Source: Pelagomonas calceolata (taxonomy: Eukaryota; Sar; Pelagophyceae; Pelagomonadales; Pelagomonadaceae). Taken from it: 64,000 nt of DNA. The stretch spans positions 4,154,001-4,218,000 of the forward strand of contig CAKKNE010000003.1 of NCBI GenBank assembly GCA_918797485.1. Direction: 5' to 3'. Below, piece after piece: positions 20,058 to 30,064 of this stretch. Each line of letters begins with the position of its first letter. Positions within the stretch are counted from its first letter, which is position 1. The notes below the pieces were generated by a model. The model had not been told where the DNA came from and did no database searches. It saw only the letters and a program-made list of their open reading frames with translations. Position numbers and translations under genes: made by a program.

Positions 20058-20329
20058 TTCGGGTCCACGCTGTGGAGGGGAAACTCTCGCTTGCTCCCGA
20101 GGCCGCCCGCGACGGTCAGGGACCACTGATCTCCTCCAAAGAGAGCCTGGCGCATCGACGGCGTCACGGCCGCGAGCAGGCCGAGAGCGAACGAAACCAG
20201 CGCCGCGCCTACCAATATGCCCTTGATGCTACCGGACTTCTTGGGCTTGATGAGCTTTTTCGTTGAGAGGAGCGCGTCCGCGGCCTCGTCGGCCGGCGGC
20301 GCCGCGAGCGTGATCGCGCTTTTGGCCAT
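19787..20329 (-). CDS. Type II membrane protein, 3' end overlapped by the MYND copy
   Basis: ATG 20329 opens MAKSAITLAAPPADEAADALLSTKKLIKPKK, a cytosolic N-terminus. A membrane helix (IKGILVGAALVSFALGLLAAV) and an extracytosolic region (WSLTVAGGLGSKREFPLHSVDPNYVSFVVDP) follow. Downstream of about 20010 the frame is antisense to the conserved MYND/RING coding region, so its last ~70 residues are probably not original. No known domain is seen. The general plan matches the protein at 23620-24333. Confidence 0.5.
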   Translation of the reverse strand: MAKSAITLAAPPADEAADALLSTKKLIKPKKSGSIKGILVGAALVSFALGLLAAVTPSMRQALFGGDQWSLTVAGGLGSKREFPLHSVDPNYVSFVVDPASLEVIPTLFSSASSIKIFACSARHETCAKPAVPRHAQPRTSPSFVFQWRACVQMKHVWPFVSSAHFATATATASLYFFSA

Positions 20330-20482
20330 CGTAAACTTCCTGAACTTATTGCTGGGTGTCTGAGGCTCGAGCCGGCGCGGGCGGGCGGCGCGTTGAACCA
20401 GTGGCTTCCGGGCGATAGGGCCCTGATATAGAAGGCTCGAAACCCTCTCAAATCCCCTCGATACTCAAGCGGGTGGCTGTGA

Positions 20483-20505
20483 GCTAGCGGCATGTAAGAC
20501 ACTAG
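20483..20505 (+). promoter_or_regulatory. Recurrent CTAG...CTAG promoter element
   Basis: GCTAGCGGCATG then TAAGACACTAG, a perfect consensus copy, in the divergent region between 20329 (-) and 20674 (+). It lies 169 bp upstream of the plus-strand ATG and in its sense. Confidence 0.75.
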
Positions 20506-20673
20506 GCATCGACAGGCTCGGGAGCAAACCAAGTGCTGTAGACTGCGAGGCGCAGCAATAACTGATCGTGGCTGAGCCCTCGACACGTTCAATAACTCCT
20601 GCTGCTCAATAATTCCCGCTGCAATTGCGCCGAGCAGCTCAGCACTGAGCCGACCGACCCAGCCGGCAGCATC

Positions 20674-23304
20674 ATGCACCGAGCACTACTGCGACGCGTG
20701 CACGCGAGACGCCTCAGCACGGTGCCAAAACAAGCGCAATGCGTCGTAATCGGCGGTGGAATCATAGGCACGTCCACCGCCTACCACCTCGCGAAGCGAG
20801 GCTGGACCGACGTCGTGCTGCTCGAGCGGCACGCCTTGACGGCCGGAACGACATGGCACGCGGCGGGCCTGATGGTCACCTTCGGGTCCCTTTCGAGTAC
20901 TTCGACGGAGTGGCGCAAGTACTCCAAATCATTGTACCAATCCCTAGAAGCGGAGACGGGTCAGAGCACGGGTTTCCTGGGCTGCGGGTTTATCGAGCTG
21001 GCCACGGAACGAGATCGGCTCGAGGAGTACCGGCGCGTCGCGGCGTTCAACCGCAAGGAGGGCGTCGACGTGCACGAGATCGACGCGAGGGAGGTCTCCT
21101 CGTTATTTCCTTTATGTAGGACGGACGACGTGCTCGCGGGCTTTTATGTGGCGGACGACGGCCGCGTGAACCCGGTGGACGCCACCCAAGCGTTAGCCAA
21201 AGGGTTTAAACAGTTAGGAGGTACGATCGTCGAAGGCGTCGACTGTACAGATATCATAACGGAAGACGACGCCGTCGTCGGCCTGGAGACGTCCGCAGGA
21301 ACCATCAAGACGGACTACGTCGTCAACTGCGGCGGCCTGTGGGCGCGGGAACTAGGTAAGAGCCACGGCGTGCTAATTCCGAATCAAGCCGCGGAACACT
21401 ACTACCTCCTGACGGACGCCATGGACAATGTCGATCCGAGCTGGCCCGTCGTCGAGGATCCCAGGAATTACGCCTACATCCGGCCCGAGGGCGGCGGTTT
21501 GATGGTTGGGCTGTTCGAGGGCGAAGCTGCATCATGGGATTCATCAATACCGCCCTTCGGCGAAATAGCCCCGGACTGGGACCGGTTGGCGCCCTACCTC
21601 GAGAAGGCCATGTCGCGCGTGCCTTCGGTCCAGGACGTGGGCGTGAAGAAGTTATTTTGTGGGCCCGAGTCGTTCACACCTGATTTGGCACCACTCATAG
21701 GCGAAGCTCCCGAGTTACAAAGGTATTTTGTGGCGGCCGGTTTGAATAGCATAGGCATCCTGACGGGGCCCGGCGTCGGTAGGAGCGTCGCGAATTGGAT
21801 CGTGGACGGCGTTCCCGATGTGGATGTGTGCGGTTTTCACGTCGACCGGGCTCGAGACTACCAGGCGACGCCGGCCTATCGTCTTGAGAGGGTCAAGGAG
21901 GCCTTAGGGGATGTCTACAAGTGCCACTACCCGTACAAGACGCCGCAGGCGGGCCGCGACCTGTGTGGAAATCAACCTTCTTCACTTAGTCATTTCTCGG
22001 CGACGACGCGGCCCCGCTGACTGAACCGAGCGGTGAGAGACCCACACCGCCACGCTATCGAGCAGGCGTCGCGTCGATGGCGTGGAGGCCATGATTCAGC
22101 AGTGGGCGGAGAGGCGCCTCGATATTTGGTTTTCTACACAGGCCGCGACGCCATGCGGTCGCCGTTACACGCCGCGTTGGTGGAACGACAGGCGACGTTT
22201 CGCTCGGTCTCCGGCTTCGAGGCCGCGGACTACTTCGGCGGTAAAGATGGGCCCTTGAGTTGGGGCGAGCCGCCCTTCTTTGCGGCTTGGCGCGACGAGC
22301 ACCGCGCCGTGCGCGAGGCGTGCGGTTTAATTGATATGTCGTTCATGTCAAAATTCGTGGTCGCCGGCCGCGACGCCGTGCACGTGTTGCAACGCTTAAG
22401 CACCTCGGACATAAACACGGGCAAGATGACCTACACGCAGTGGCTGCATAAGGAGACGGGCGGCGTCGAAGCCGACGTCACGGTCTGCCGCCTGCCCCGG
22501 GGCACGCCCTGGGCGCCTACCGATGACTCCTTCCTCGTCGTCGCGACGGACACGATCCACCGGCGCGTCCAGGCGATGGTAAGGAGGGAGGTCCGTGACG
22601 GAGAGGTCTGCGCGGTCGTCGATATGACGGGTGGGCTGGCGAAGGTCGACGTCCAGGGTCCTTCATCAAAAGACGTGCTCCCCGAGCTTGGTGATTTGGC
22701 CTTCCGCGGCGTCTCCACCATTAGTATCGGCAAGTGCGCTTCCGTGGTGGCAGCGCGCCTCACCTACGTGGGCGAGCACGGCTACGAGCTCTTCGTCCCA
22801 TCAGAACATGCTGTAGACGTGCATGACGCGCTCGTCGACCGAGGCGCGCCCCACGGTCTGCGCCACGTCGGGCTCAAGGCGGTGAACTCGCTGCGGCTCG
22901 AAAAAGGTTACAGGGACTACGGCCACGACATCGATAATTTAGATGGTGTCCACGATGTCGGTTTGAGCTTCACGTGCGATTTGACAAAAGAATTCAACGG
23001 AAAAGATCGTGTTCTAGAAGCGGCCTCTCAACCACGGTCGCGGCGCCTCGTGTCCGTATTTGTTGAAGACAAAGACGCGTGGCCCCAGCCCGGGGCGCCG
23101 GTGTTGCGCGACGGTCGCGTGGTGGGCGACCTCCGGAGCGTGACCTACGGCCACGCGCTCGGGGGCTTCGTGGGCCTGGCGATGGTCGACGGCCCTCGAT
23201 GGTCGGGAGACGACTTCGCCGTCGACGTGGGCGGCCGCGTCTACCCGTGTCGCGCGTCGCTGCGCGGGTTCTACGACCCGCGGTCGGAGCGGGTGCGTGC
23301 TTGA
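20674..23304 (+). CDS. Dimethylglycine/sarcosine dehydrogenase-like FAD enzyme with GcvT domain
   Basis: Two exons (20674-21952, 22142-23304) give 813 residues. A probable mitochondrial presequence (MHRALLRRVHARRLSTV) precedes a DAO-type FAD domain: dinucleotide motif VVIGGGIIGTSTAYHLAKRG, and the covalent-flavin block TAGTTWHAAGL with its His. The C-terminal half is an aminomethyltransferase (GcvT-like) folate domain: LIDMSFMSKFVVAGRDA, GYELFVPSEHA, LRLEKGYRDYGHDID. Such enzymes oxidatively demethylate dimethylglycine or sarcosine in choline and glycine-betaine breakdown, passing C1 units to tetrahydrofolate. Sequence alone does not separate the two substrates. The single intron is a clean introner. 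Confidence 0.9.
21952..22148 (+). mobile_element. Introner with perfect 8-bp TSD GGCCGCGA and GC donor
   Basis: The element spans 21960-22140 (181 bp), with ends CCTGTGTGGAAATCAAC and TTTTCTACACAGG. GGCCGCGA occurs at 21952-21959 and 22141-22148. The intron 21953-22141 uses a GC donor within the TSD; splicing exactly restores PQAGRDAMRSPL. Its interior (CTTCACTTAGTCATTTCTCGG) is shared with the introners at 46514 and 47342. Confidence 0.93.
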
Positions 23305-23619
23305 TAGTGTCGTGTGTGTAATTATTGTTTTGTAGACTTCCTTAATTGCTTGCTTAAGAGCTAGGCCGCCTAGCTACCTGGCGGCCGGCTTAATTATTTA
23401 TTTTATTTATTTATTTTTTGCCCAGCATGCGCCCGCAAACGACGTGTTTTGCGGCATAAATTGCACCACCTGTGCGAGCAACGCGTGCTGACAATCGCAT
23501 AAGTCGTATTGCTATCAAGCGAAGCGGCATGATGACCGTGTGGCGACAGTGACCAATATTTGCCTTCAGGCCTGAGGCTTCAGCGCTTGCAAAGTTGCAT
23601 TCGCCTGTCGAGTGACCGC
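23305..23619. other. AT-rich convergent 3' region
   Basis: It holds runs of TTTATT around 23390-23420 and a GGCCGCC-type imperfect palindrome at about 23360-23392. It probably contains 3' UTRs and polyadenylation signals of both convergent genes. No gene is seen. Confidence 0.4.
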
Positions 23620-24333
23620 TTAATTACTCTCTCCCTGTCGCGCGTAGTGGTCGCCGACGGCTCCCGCGCTCCGGTCAACGATGCGAGCCCTCCTCCTTGC
23701 CGCGGCCGCGGCCGCGACCATGTATTCGCCACAGACGAGCCGCGCCAGGGCCGGTGTCGCGCTGGGGGCTTTATTCACCACGGGATTGCCCACTGTTATC
23801 GCTTGCCCCAAGTCGCACCCCATCAGGACTGACGAGCTGGCGTCGGACACCTGAAGCCCGCCACAATCAAAGTACGAGTCGATGAGACTATTTTTGATCG
23901 CCCATGCGTACGGTTGCCCTTGAACTTCGAAGGTGACGTCTTCGGTCTTGAACGTAGTCTCCTTGCCGCTGTCGAGCGTCTCGCCGTTGCCCGTCAGAGT
24001 GAAGCCCGCCGACTCGATCGTCCCCGAAGAAGGGCCGTTGCTCGCGGCCACTTGAGAGTCAGGCACAGCGCAGTCCCAGGTGACCTGTGCGGATCGATCA
24101 ATCAATTTTTGGCATCACCCGATTAATTAATTTCCGCACGGCGAGCGAACGCCCGAGCCGTCGTACGCGGCGAGCGCAGTAGGGGCGGTGGCCGTCTTGA
24201 AGTTCAGCGCCGCGGCGCCGGCGGCGGCCAGCAGCATCACCGCGGCGACGACACTCGCCATCGCCCGCTTGCTGCTTTTTGGAGGCGAGTGGGCTTCAGG
24301 CAAAGAGCCATAGTCCTGCGAATAGGCGGCCAT
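23620..24333 (-). CDS. Small type II membrane protein of unknown function
   Basis: From ATG 24333 (MAAYSQDYGSLPEAHSPPKSSKRAM) a membrane helix (ASVVAAVMLLAAAGAAALNF) follows. After a 66-bp GT-AG intron (24150..24085) comes an extracellular domain beginning VTWDCAVPDSQVAAS, with GFTLTGNGETLDSG and DCGGLQVSDASSSVLMGCDLG. The exon sum is a multiple of three (215 residues). The intron holds GTGCGGAAATTAATTAATCGG and ends CCGCACAG, a shortened introner. No family is recognised. Confidence 0.6.
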
Positions 24334-24437
24334 GTCGGCGCTTAGATGTGATTGATTGATTAAACTGAAGATACGAAACGGCACGAAACGCGCCGAGACT
24401 CAAAGTTGGCGATTTTGTGGCCGTCGAGTCTACTGAA

Positions 24438-24460
24438 GCTAGCGGCCTGTAAGGCACTAG
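24438..24460 (+). promoter_or_regulatory. Recurrent CTAG...CTAG promoter element
   Basis: GCTAGCGGCCTG then TAAGGCACTAG (one change from consensus). It lies in a divergent region, 196 bp upstream of the plus-strand ATG at 24656 and in its sense. Confidence 0.7.
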
Positions 24461-24655
24461 AAAGTGACTGGCTGGCGGCGGCCCTGGCGCCAGCGTGTTA
24501 GCACATATATAACCGCCAGCATCGCTTAACACGAACCAGTAGTCGCACGACTCTAAACCCTACTGGACAAGCCGTATCTCTCGCTACAAGCTTGCAAGCA
24601 GCCCTAGAGAGCATTTGGGACTCAGAGAGCGTTTCGAGGCAAGGACTTAATAGTG

Positions 24656-25738
24656 ATGCTGCAACACCTCCGCCGCATTCGACCCCTGCTGCAGCAGCAG
24701 CGCTCCTACAACAACATCGCCTCAACAGCAGAACCCGACGCCGCCCGCGCCAAGGCGCTGCAGCGCTACGGGAGAAACTTGGAGGTGCAGGCGCTCGTCG
24801 TCGACGCGCAAATATTCCGGCGGAAAGGCGGCGCGCCGCTGCAGGCGAGCGCGCTGGCCTTCGACAGCTCGCGGAAAGTTGCTGGCGGGCAGCAAGTTGC
24901 CTCCAAGGAGATGCTGACCAAGGCCGTCCGCGAGGAGCTCAGGGCGCGGGGCCTCGACGCCATCGGCAAGCCCTGGGTCGTGCGGGAACGCCTGGACCAA
25001 GCAAGGAGCGAGGCGGATGAATTGGCGAGCCTCGAGGAGTCGCTCGGTGCCGAGACGGCGCCCGTCGAGGCGGCTCGCGGGGCCAGCGCCTCCACCGTGC
25101 TCGCGTCGGGCGCGCCGTCGGATCAGCCAGACGCTTCAGCGGCTCCAGAACCGAGTGACGCCACCGAAGCGGCCGGAGGCATCGCGGCGAAGTACGCCGC
25201 CAAGCTCGCGGCGAAGCGCGGCGACGGCGCGCCCGCGGCGCCCACGCCGGGCGACGCTGATTTATTGTCGTCGGCCAAGGCATTGGTGGAGGCCGCCGAC
25301 GCCCAGCGGAACAACGACGAGTCGCGGTGGAGGATGGGACCTCCCGGATTGAAGGGCCTCCTCACGCACGCCTCGCGGCGGTCCATGGCCCTCGCCGTCG
25401 TCGCGCGGCCCGACACGAGTCCGCGGGAGCTCTCGGATCTGACGAGCCAAGCCGGCGTCGCGTTCGACGTCGTCGTGGAAGGGGAGGGCGGGCTGGGCGC
25501 GGCCGTCGACCAGCTCGGGCTCGAGCCGCACCGCGTGCTGGCGTTCGTCGACGACGCTTCGCTTCTCAGCCAGGCGAAGGCTCGCGACTTACGCACGGTG
25601 CAGTTCGTGGGCGACGGCGAGGAGCTTCCGGTCCGCCGCGACCGGCGGCCGGATTATGATGTCTCGGCCTGCGGCGACGTCGTCGGCGTCATCGACGAGT
25701 TGAACGGGCTGTCGTTCCGCGGCGGTTCTGCTATGTAG
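24656..25738 (+). CDS. Probable mitochondrial protein with SAP-like and HAD-like segments
   Basis: ATG 24656 opens MLQHLRRIRPLLQQQRSYNN, a good mitochondrial presequence. A segment KEMLTKAVREELRARGLDAIGKPWVVRERL looks like a SAP helix-extended-helix. An Ala/Pro/Ser-rich linker (AAPEPSDATEAAGG) follows. The C-terminal ~140 residues (MALAVVARPDTSPRELSDL, AAVDQLGLEPHRVLAFVDDASLLSQAKARDLRTVQFV) resemble the second half of HAD-type hydrolases, where a cofactor-binding Asp pair would fall at VDD. The nucleophile half (DxDGT) is absent, so catalysis is doubtful. 360 residues, single exon. Confidence 0.5.
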   Translation: MLQHLRRIRPLLQQQRSYNNIASTAEPDAARAKALQRYGRNLEVQALVVDAQIFRRKGGAPLQASALAFDSSRKVAGGQQVASKEMLTKAVREELRARGLDAIGKPWVVRERLDQARSEADELASLEESLGAETAPVEAARGASASTVLASGAPSDQPDASAAPEPSDATEAAGGIAAKYAAKLAAKRGDGAPAAPTPGDADLLSSAKALVEAADAQRNNDESRWRMGPPGLKGLLTHASRRSMALAVVARPDTSPRELSDLTSQAGVAFDVVVEGEGGLGAAVDQLGLEPHRVLAFVDDASLLSQAKARDLRTVQFVGDGEELPVRRDRRPDYDVSACGDVVGVIDELNGLSFRGGSAM

Positions 25739-25788
25739 TGTTTAATACTGTTGTCAATCATGGGCTTAGAAGTAGGAAGGGAAGGCGC

Positions 25789-28700
25789 CTACGCCGACTC
25801 GCGGGCGATCCGGCGATTCCGGAGCACTTCGATTTTGCTCCAGATCATGTGAACGTCGATTTGATCGAGCCCCGCGGCCACCAGCATGGCATGCGTGAGA
25901 TCGCAGAGATCCTCGACGGTCACCTCCTGGCGCCGGAGGATACCCAGCGCGTCCTGGCTCGGCCTGACCCTGACCTCCGCGAGCTCGGCGACGAGCCGCT
26001 CGTAGCTCGCCTCCGTGTAGGCGGGCCGGACAGGCGGAGGTGGCGGCGGCGGCGCCGCGACGGGCATGTCCCACTGGACCTGGCCGGTCGTCGGGTGGCC
26101 GAAGTAGTACCGCTCGCTTCTCGCGTCCCAGAAGGCCTGCCACGGGTGCGGCAGCGTGGGAGGCTCCGGAACGGGCGCCGGCGGCGGCGCGGCGGCCGCG
26201 GCGGCCCGTTCGGCGGCCTCGCGGGCGGCGGCCTCGCGCGCCTGGTTCGCCGCGAAGTTGCTGAGCAGCTCGGCGGGCGACGGCACATGCACCGCCGGCG
26301 CGGCGACCGGGGCTGGCGCCGGCGCGGCACGCGCGACCGGAGCCGGCGCGGCGCACGCGACCGGAGCCGGCTCGGCACGCGCGACTGGAGCCGGCGCGGT
26401 GGCGCGCCGGCTACCTCCCGTGGATAGTGTCGGGAAGTCTTCCGCCACGGCCGCGGCGGCGCGTGGCGCAGGGTCGGGCGTGCCAGAGCGTGGCGCAGGG
26501 CGGCCGCGCGGCTGCGGATGGCCCTCGCGGGCGACGCCGACCCACTCGCCCTTCTCGTGGTCCCAGGTCGCGGGCTTTCCACTCGAGTCGTGCGGCGGGC
26601 GGCCACGCGGCTTCGGGTGATGGGCCCGAGCGGCGTAGCCCGCCGCGTCGACGCGGGCGCCCGCGCGCCGCCGTCCCGTGGAGAGTGTCGGGAAGTCCTC
26701 GGCCGGCGCCGGCGACGGCGCCGGCGCGTCGGTAGCAGGCCGCCAGTCGTCGGCACGCGAGGCAGACGCCGCCCCGAGCGTCGCCGGGAAGTCCTCGGCC
26801 GACGGCGCCGGGCCCTGCCAGACCGCGCCGTTGAGAGCGGGAAAATCAGCCGCCGTCGTCCGCCGCGTCGCGCGGAGGACGGGAAAATCGGCGGCCGTCG
26901 TCCGCCGCGTCGCGCCGAGGACGGGAAAATCGGCGGCGACGGGCCGCGAATTGGTAGAGGGCGCGTCCGCCGTCTTGTAGAGCGGGTGCTCGCCGACGCG
27001 CTGGCGCGGCGGCCGGTGCGCGGCCGGCCCGACCAGCTTCCGAGAGCTGCCGCCCATGCGTCCGCCCGCGCCGCCCTTGGCGCGCACGCCACACCCGAGG
27101 GACGGCTTCTCATTCTTCGTCGCCGCCGCCGGCTTCTTGGCCTTGCCGACGTCCTGGAGCGCCTTCTCCAGTAATGAAGCGTCCTCCGGTGCTAAAGCCG
27201 CCGCCCGCAGCTTGAAGGGGAAGCCCTTCTCGGGGTCGCCCCGGAGAGCTCGCGCCACCCTTTTCGCGGCGCTGTGCCCGCCCGGCACCCGGAAGCGACA
27301 ACATCTAGCATCTTTGGGCAGCTTCGACCGGTCCTTCTCCCACGGCGGGGCTAATTTACCCTTCAGCGCCGTGACCACTAAAGCCTCGTCGGCCACGAGC
27401 GCGTCCTTGACGCTTTCGCCATCTAGTCTACGCTTCGCTAATGCTGACGCCGTCGCGTTCGTCGTCCGCTGACCCAAAGGCCCGGCCCAGACGACGCCGA
27501 CTTCCTTCGACGGCGGCGCCTCGGCTTTGATGGTGGGCGCGTCCGCCACTTCCTCCACCGGAGCCTCCTCTTCCACGACGTCGTCGATCCGCGCCTCCGT
27601 GACGTCGGGCGCGCCGCGCGCGGCCCAGTCCGCGCCGCGCGTGAACGCTCGCGCCTCCGACCAGCCCAGACCATGAGCCTTGCAGATGTCTCCATTGAGA
27701 GCTAATCTAGGTGAAGCGACCCAGGCCGGCTTACATGCGGCCGCGTAGAGCTCGACGCACCCCCGCGAGCACTTTCTTACCACTCTCTCGTCGGCGCCGT
27801 GCATCGTCGCGCCCGAGCCCGCGCACTTGAGCTTGAGGACCTGTGTGTGTTGCGCGTGCGTTGCGTGTCGTGTCTGCTCGATGGCGTGCCTGCTCCACCT
27901 CCACGCCATCGACGCGACACCGTGAGACGCGTCGCCTCTCGCGTGATCATGAAGACGTAGGACGGCGTCATGGCACCTTGGCCGCGTGGACCGCGCGCTG
28001 CGCCGCCGCCGCGCGCGCCGCCTCCGCCGACGCCTCGGCGTCGCGCTCCGCGGCCAGGGCGAGCGCCTCGGCGTCGCGCTCGGACGCCAGGCGCTCGGCC
28101 TCGGCCGTCCGCTCGGCCGCGCCGCGCCGTTCCGCCTCCTCGCGCGCCGCCGCCTCCCGCCGAGCTTGAGCTTCAGCCATAAGCGCCGCCCGTCGTTGCT
28201 CCTCGGCCTCGCGCGCCTGCGCCTCCCGCAACGCCTCCTGCCTTTCTGCTTCCCGCTTCGCAGCGAGCTCGGCCTCGGCATCTGCGCGCTTCTGAGCCTC
28301 GGCTCTTTCCCTCTGTTTCAACAGCGCGGCCTTCCTCACCTTCTCCTCCTGCTCGCGGCGTCTCAAAGAAGGCGCCTTCACGGCAGGCTGCTCGCTTCGT
28401 TTCCGCACGACCAACGCTCGAGCTTCCTCCTCCAGCCCAGCCGTATCTTCCCTTGTCTCGAAGGCCGTGCGCATGCGGTTGATCAAGCGGATGGCTTCCC
28501 GGTCCTGCGCGCGCACGGCCCTCCCTAAATCGCCCTGATAGGGAAACTTGGCCAGCGCGCGCTCGTAGCGCTTCCTCCGTTCCACCTCCTCGACGTCGAC
28601 GTCGTCGTCGGCCTCCTCTTCATCAGTATACGCCTCGGAGTCGGTCTCCTCCGTCGTGGGCCCGAGAATATCATTGATGGGCGGCGGCGGCGGCCGGAAG

Positions 28701-29032
28701 ACGGGCGCGTCCTGGTCCTCGAGCGTCGGCATGCGGTCCTCGTCACTGTCGCTATCTTCGGGCATCGCCAGGTCTCTAGGTGGCGGCGGCGCGAACGAAG
28801 AGGCCATCGCGAGCATGGCCATCATTTGCGACGCCTGCTCGGGGTCCTGGAGGTGCTCGCGGAACTGCGCGATGGCCACGTCGACAGCGTCGTCAGAGAC
28901 AGCAGCGTTGCCGTTGAAGAACTGGCGCCGCGCGGCGTCCCTGTCTTGAAATGCTTCCGCTAATGAAGCCTGGAGCGCCCTCAACATCTCGGGCGGCAGG
29001 TTCTGGACGGGCACGGCGCCGGGCGGGAACAT
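25789..29032 (-). CDS. WW-domain, coiled-coil and DFPxL-repeat protein
   Basis: Two exons (29032..27977, 27840..25789) give 1,035 residues from ATG 29032 (MFPPGAVPVQNLPPEMLRALQ). The first exon has an acidic region and a long Glu/Ala/Arg coiled coil (about residues 220-350). The second has a region ending before repeats of AADFPVLxATRRT and AEDFPTLSTG, RGRP AT-hook-like motifs (PKPRGRPP, PQPRGRPA), and a WW domain (LPHPWQAFWDARSERYYFGHPTTGQVQWDMP). The C-terminal helical segment (VEDLCDLTHAMLVAAGL) is SAM-like. Repeated D/E-F-P motifs with a WW domain suggest an RNA-processing or transcription-coupled scaffold; this is inference. No family name can be assigned. Confidence 0.65.
27841..27976 (-). 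mobile_element. Introner-type intron (136 bp)
   Basis: GT at 27976 and AG at 27842-27841 (right end CAACACACACAG) join QRAVHAAK to VLKLKCAGSG in phase 0. The interior has GTCGCGTCGATGGCGTGG and its near-complement CACGCCATCGAGC, the core hairpin of the introners. The TSD is eroded (GGTGCCAT versus GGTCCTCA). Confidence 0.75.
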
Positions 29033-29208
29033 CGCGGCAGCGTGGAGCTGTGCCTTTTTGAGATCTTGCAACTGAGCACGCGTGGGTGTGTCACGCGCTC
29101 AGTAGGTCTTTGCAGCGACGCGCGTGAAGGTTTCACGCGTCTGGGGCGAGCGCTGCTATTCGCGCGAGCGCGATACGCAGCGGCAAAGGGCCTTGTCCTT
29201 TTGCTTGC

Positions 29209-29231
29209 CTAGTGTCTTACACGCCGCTAGC
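29209..29231 (-). promoter_or_regulatory. Recurrent CTAG...CTAG promoter element
   Basis: Reads GCTAGCGGCGTG then TAAGACACTAG on the minus strand, 177 bp upstream of the WW-protein ATG (29032) and in its sense. Confidence 0.72.
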
Positions 29232-29254
29232 TTAGTCACGCGAGAAGAAATGTA

Positions 29255-29791
29255 TTAGTCCTGGTCGATCCACGGCCTCTTCAACCGCTTCAGCCGAACC
29301 GGCTCGTCGCCGTGCATGCCGCATTTCGAGAGGCCGAGGATCAGGCGGGCCGTCGTGTTCGCGTTTATGATGTTACAAACTTCCGCGCGGCGCCGCGTCC
29401 GCGTCTTGTCCTTCCAATGGAGAAATCGAACCTGCGCGTGACTGGTCGCGGCGATGGCGTGTCGGTGGGGTAGGCTACAGCTCGTACGCCATCGACGCGA
29501 CGCGAATGTGTCAGACGCGGCGTTTCGCACGGCGCCTCTCGCAAGATGGCCGTGGCTGCTGCAGTGGTTGGGTTTCAGGTTATACGCCGACGGGAGCGCC
29601 GCGACCTCGCCGAACCTCAATGCCGCGGCGTCCAACGCGGGCTGGTCCTTGCCGCGGTGGTCACGCTTCTGGTGCTGCTTGCCGGTCCACATGTCCACGT
29701 AGGTCTCCCGCAAAATCTGCGCGAAGCGGATTTGGGACGGCGATCTACGTAGCAACACGGCGCCGCCCTGGAGATCGAAGCGCCGGAACAA
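29255..29791 (-). CDS. Glycosyltransferase-like gene fragment (5' end missing)
   Basis: The minus-strand frame begins without a clear ATG at FRRFDLQGGAVLLRRSPSQIRFAQILRETYVDMW and continues KDQPALDAAALRFGEVAALPSAYNLKPNH. This recalls the acceptor half of nucleotide-diphospho-sugar transferases (N/D-sG-x-L-R ... DQPAL ... LP). A likely 99-bp GT-AG introner-type intron (29530..29432, right end CACGCGCAG, CGTCGATGGCG core) leads to VRFLHWKDKTRTRRRAEVCNIINANTTARLILGL. The N-terminal half with the DxD motif is not found upstream; instead a plus-strand gene tail begins at about 29760. It is probably a truncated copy. The family is tentative. Confidence 0.4.
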   Translation of the reverse strand: MFRRFDLQGGAVLLRRSPSQIRFAQILRETYVDMWTGKQHQKRDHRGKDQPALDAAALRFGEVAALPSAYNLKPNHCSSHGHLARGAVRNAASDTFASRRWRTSCSLPHRHAIAATSHAQVRFLHWKDKTRTRRRAEVCNIINANTTARLILGLSKCGMHGDEPVRLKRLKRPWIDQD

Positions 29792-30046
29792 ATGGGGCGG
29801 GCGGCCTTCAATAACCTACGCGTGTATTCCACGCTCCTTAGGGCTGGTTCCGCGCTCCCGACAGAGCAGAGACATATCGAAGAAAGGCCGTACTTGCTCA
29901 AGATCCAACGCGCCGGCGGCTTCCAACGGTACGAAGCGCAAGTCAAAAAGTCGCTCGCCGCGACGCTCGTCCCCAAATTCCCGCAAATTCCCGCCGAGGT
30001 CATCCCGACCATCGTCGAGTTCTGGGCGCACGCCGGGGACTACTGA
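29792..30046 (+). pseudogene. C-terminal fragment of an ankyrin-protein-type gene
   Basis: A plus-strand frame encodes GGFQRYEAQVKKSLAATLVPKFPQIPAEVIPTIVEFWAHAGDY and a stop. It resembles the C-terminal tail common on ankyrin-repeat proteins of pelagophyte-type algae, but no ankyrin repeats precede it. The neighbouring minus-strand fragment starts immediately to the left, so two truncated genes abut here. It may still be expressed as a small ORF. Confidence 0.4.
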
Positions 30047-30064
30047 TTAAAGATTCATAAATTA

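Noticed and set aside
25766-27113. Minus- and plus-strand Arg/Ala-rich open frames overlapping the WW-domain gene.
   Set aside because: Shadow frames. The frame with the WW domain and DFPxL repeats is the only one with structured motifs.
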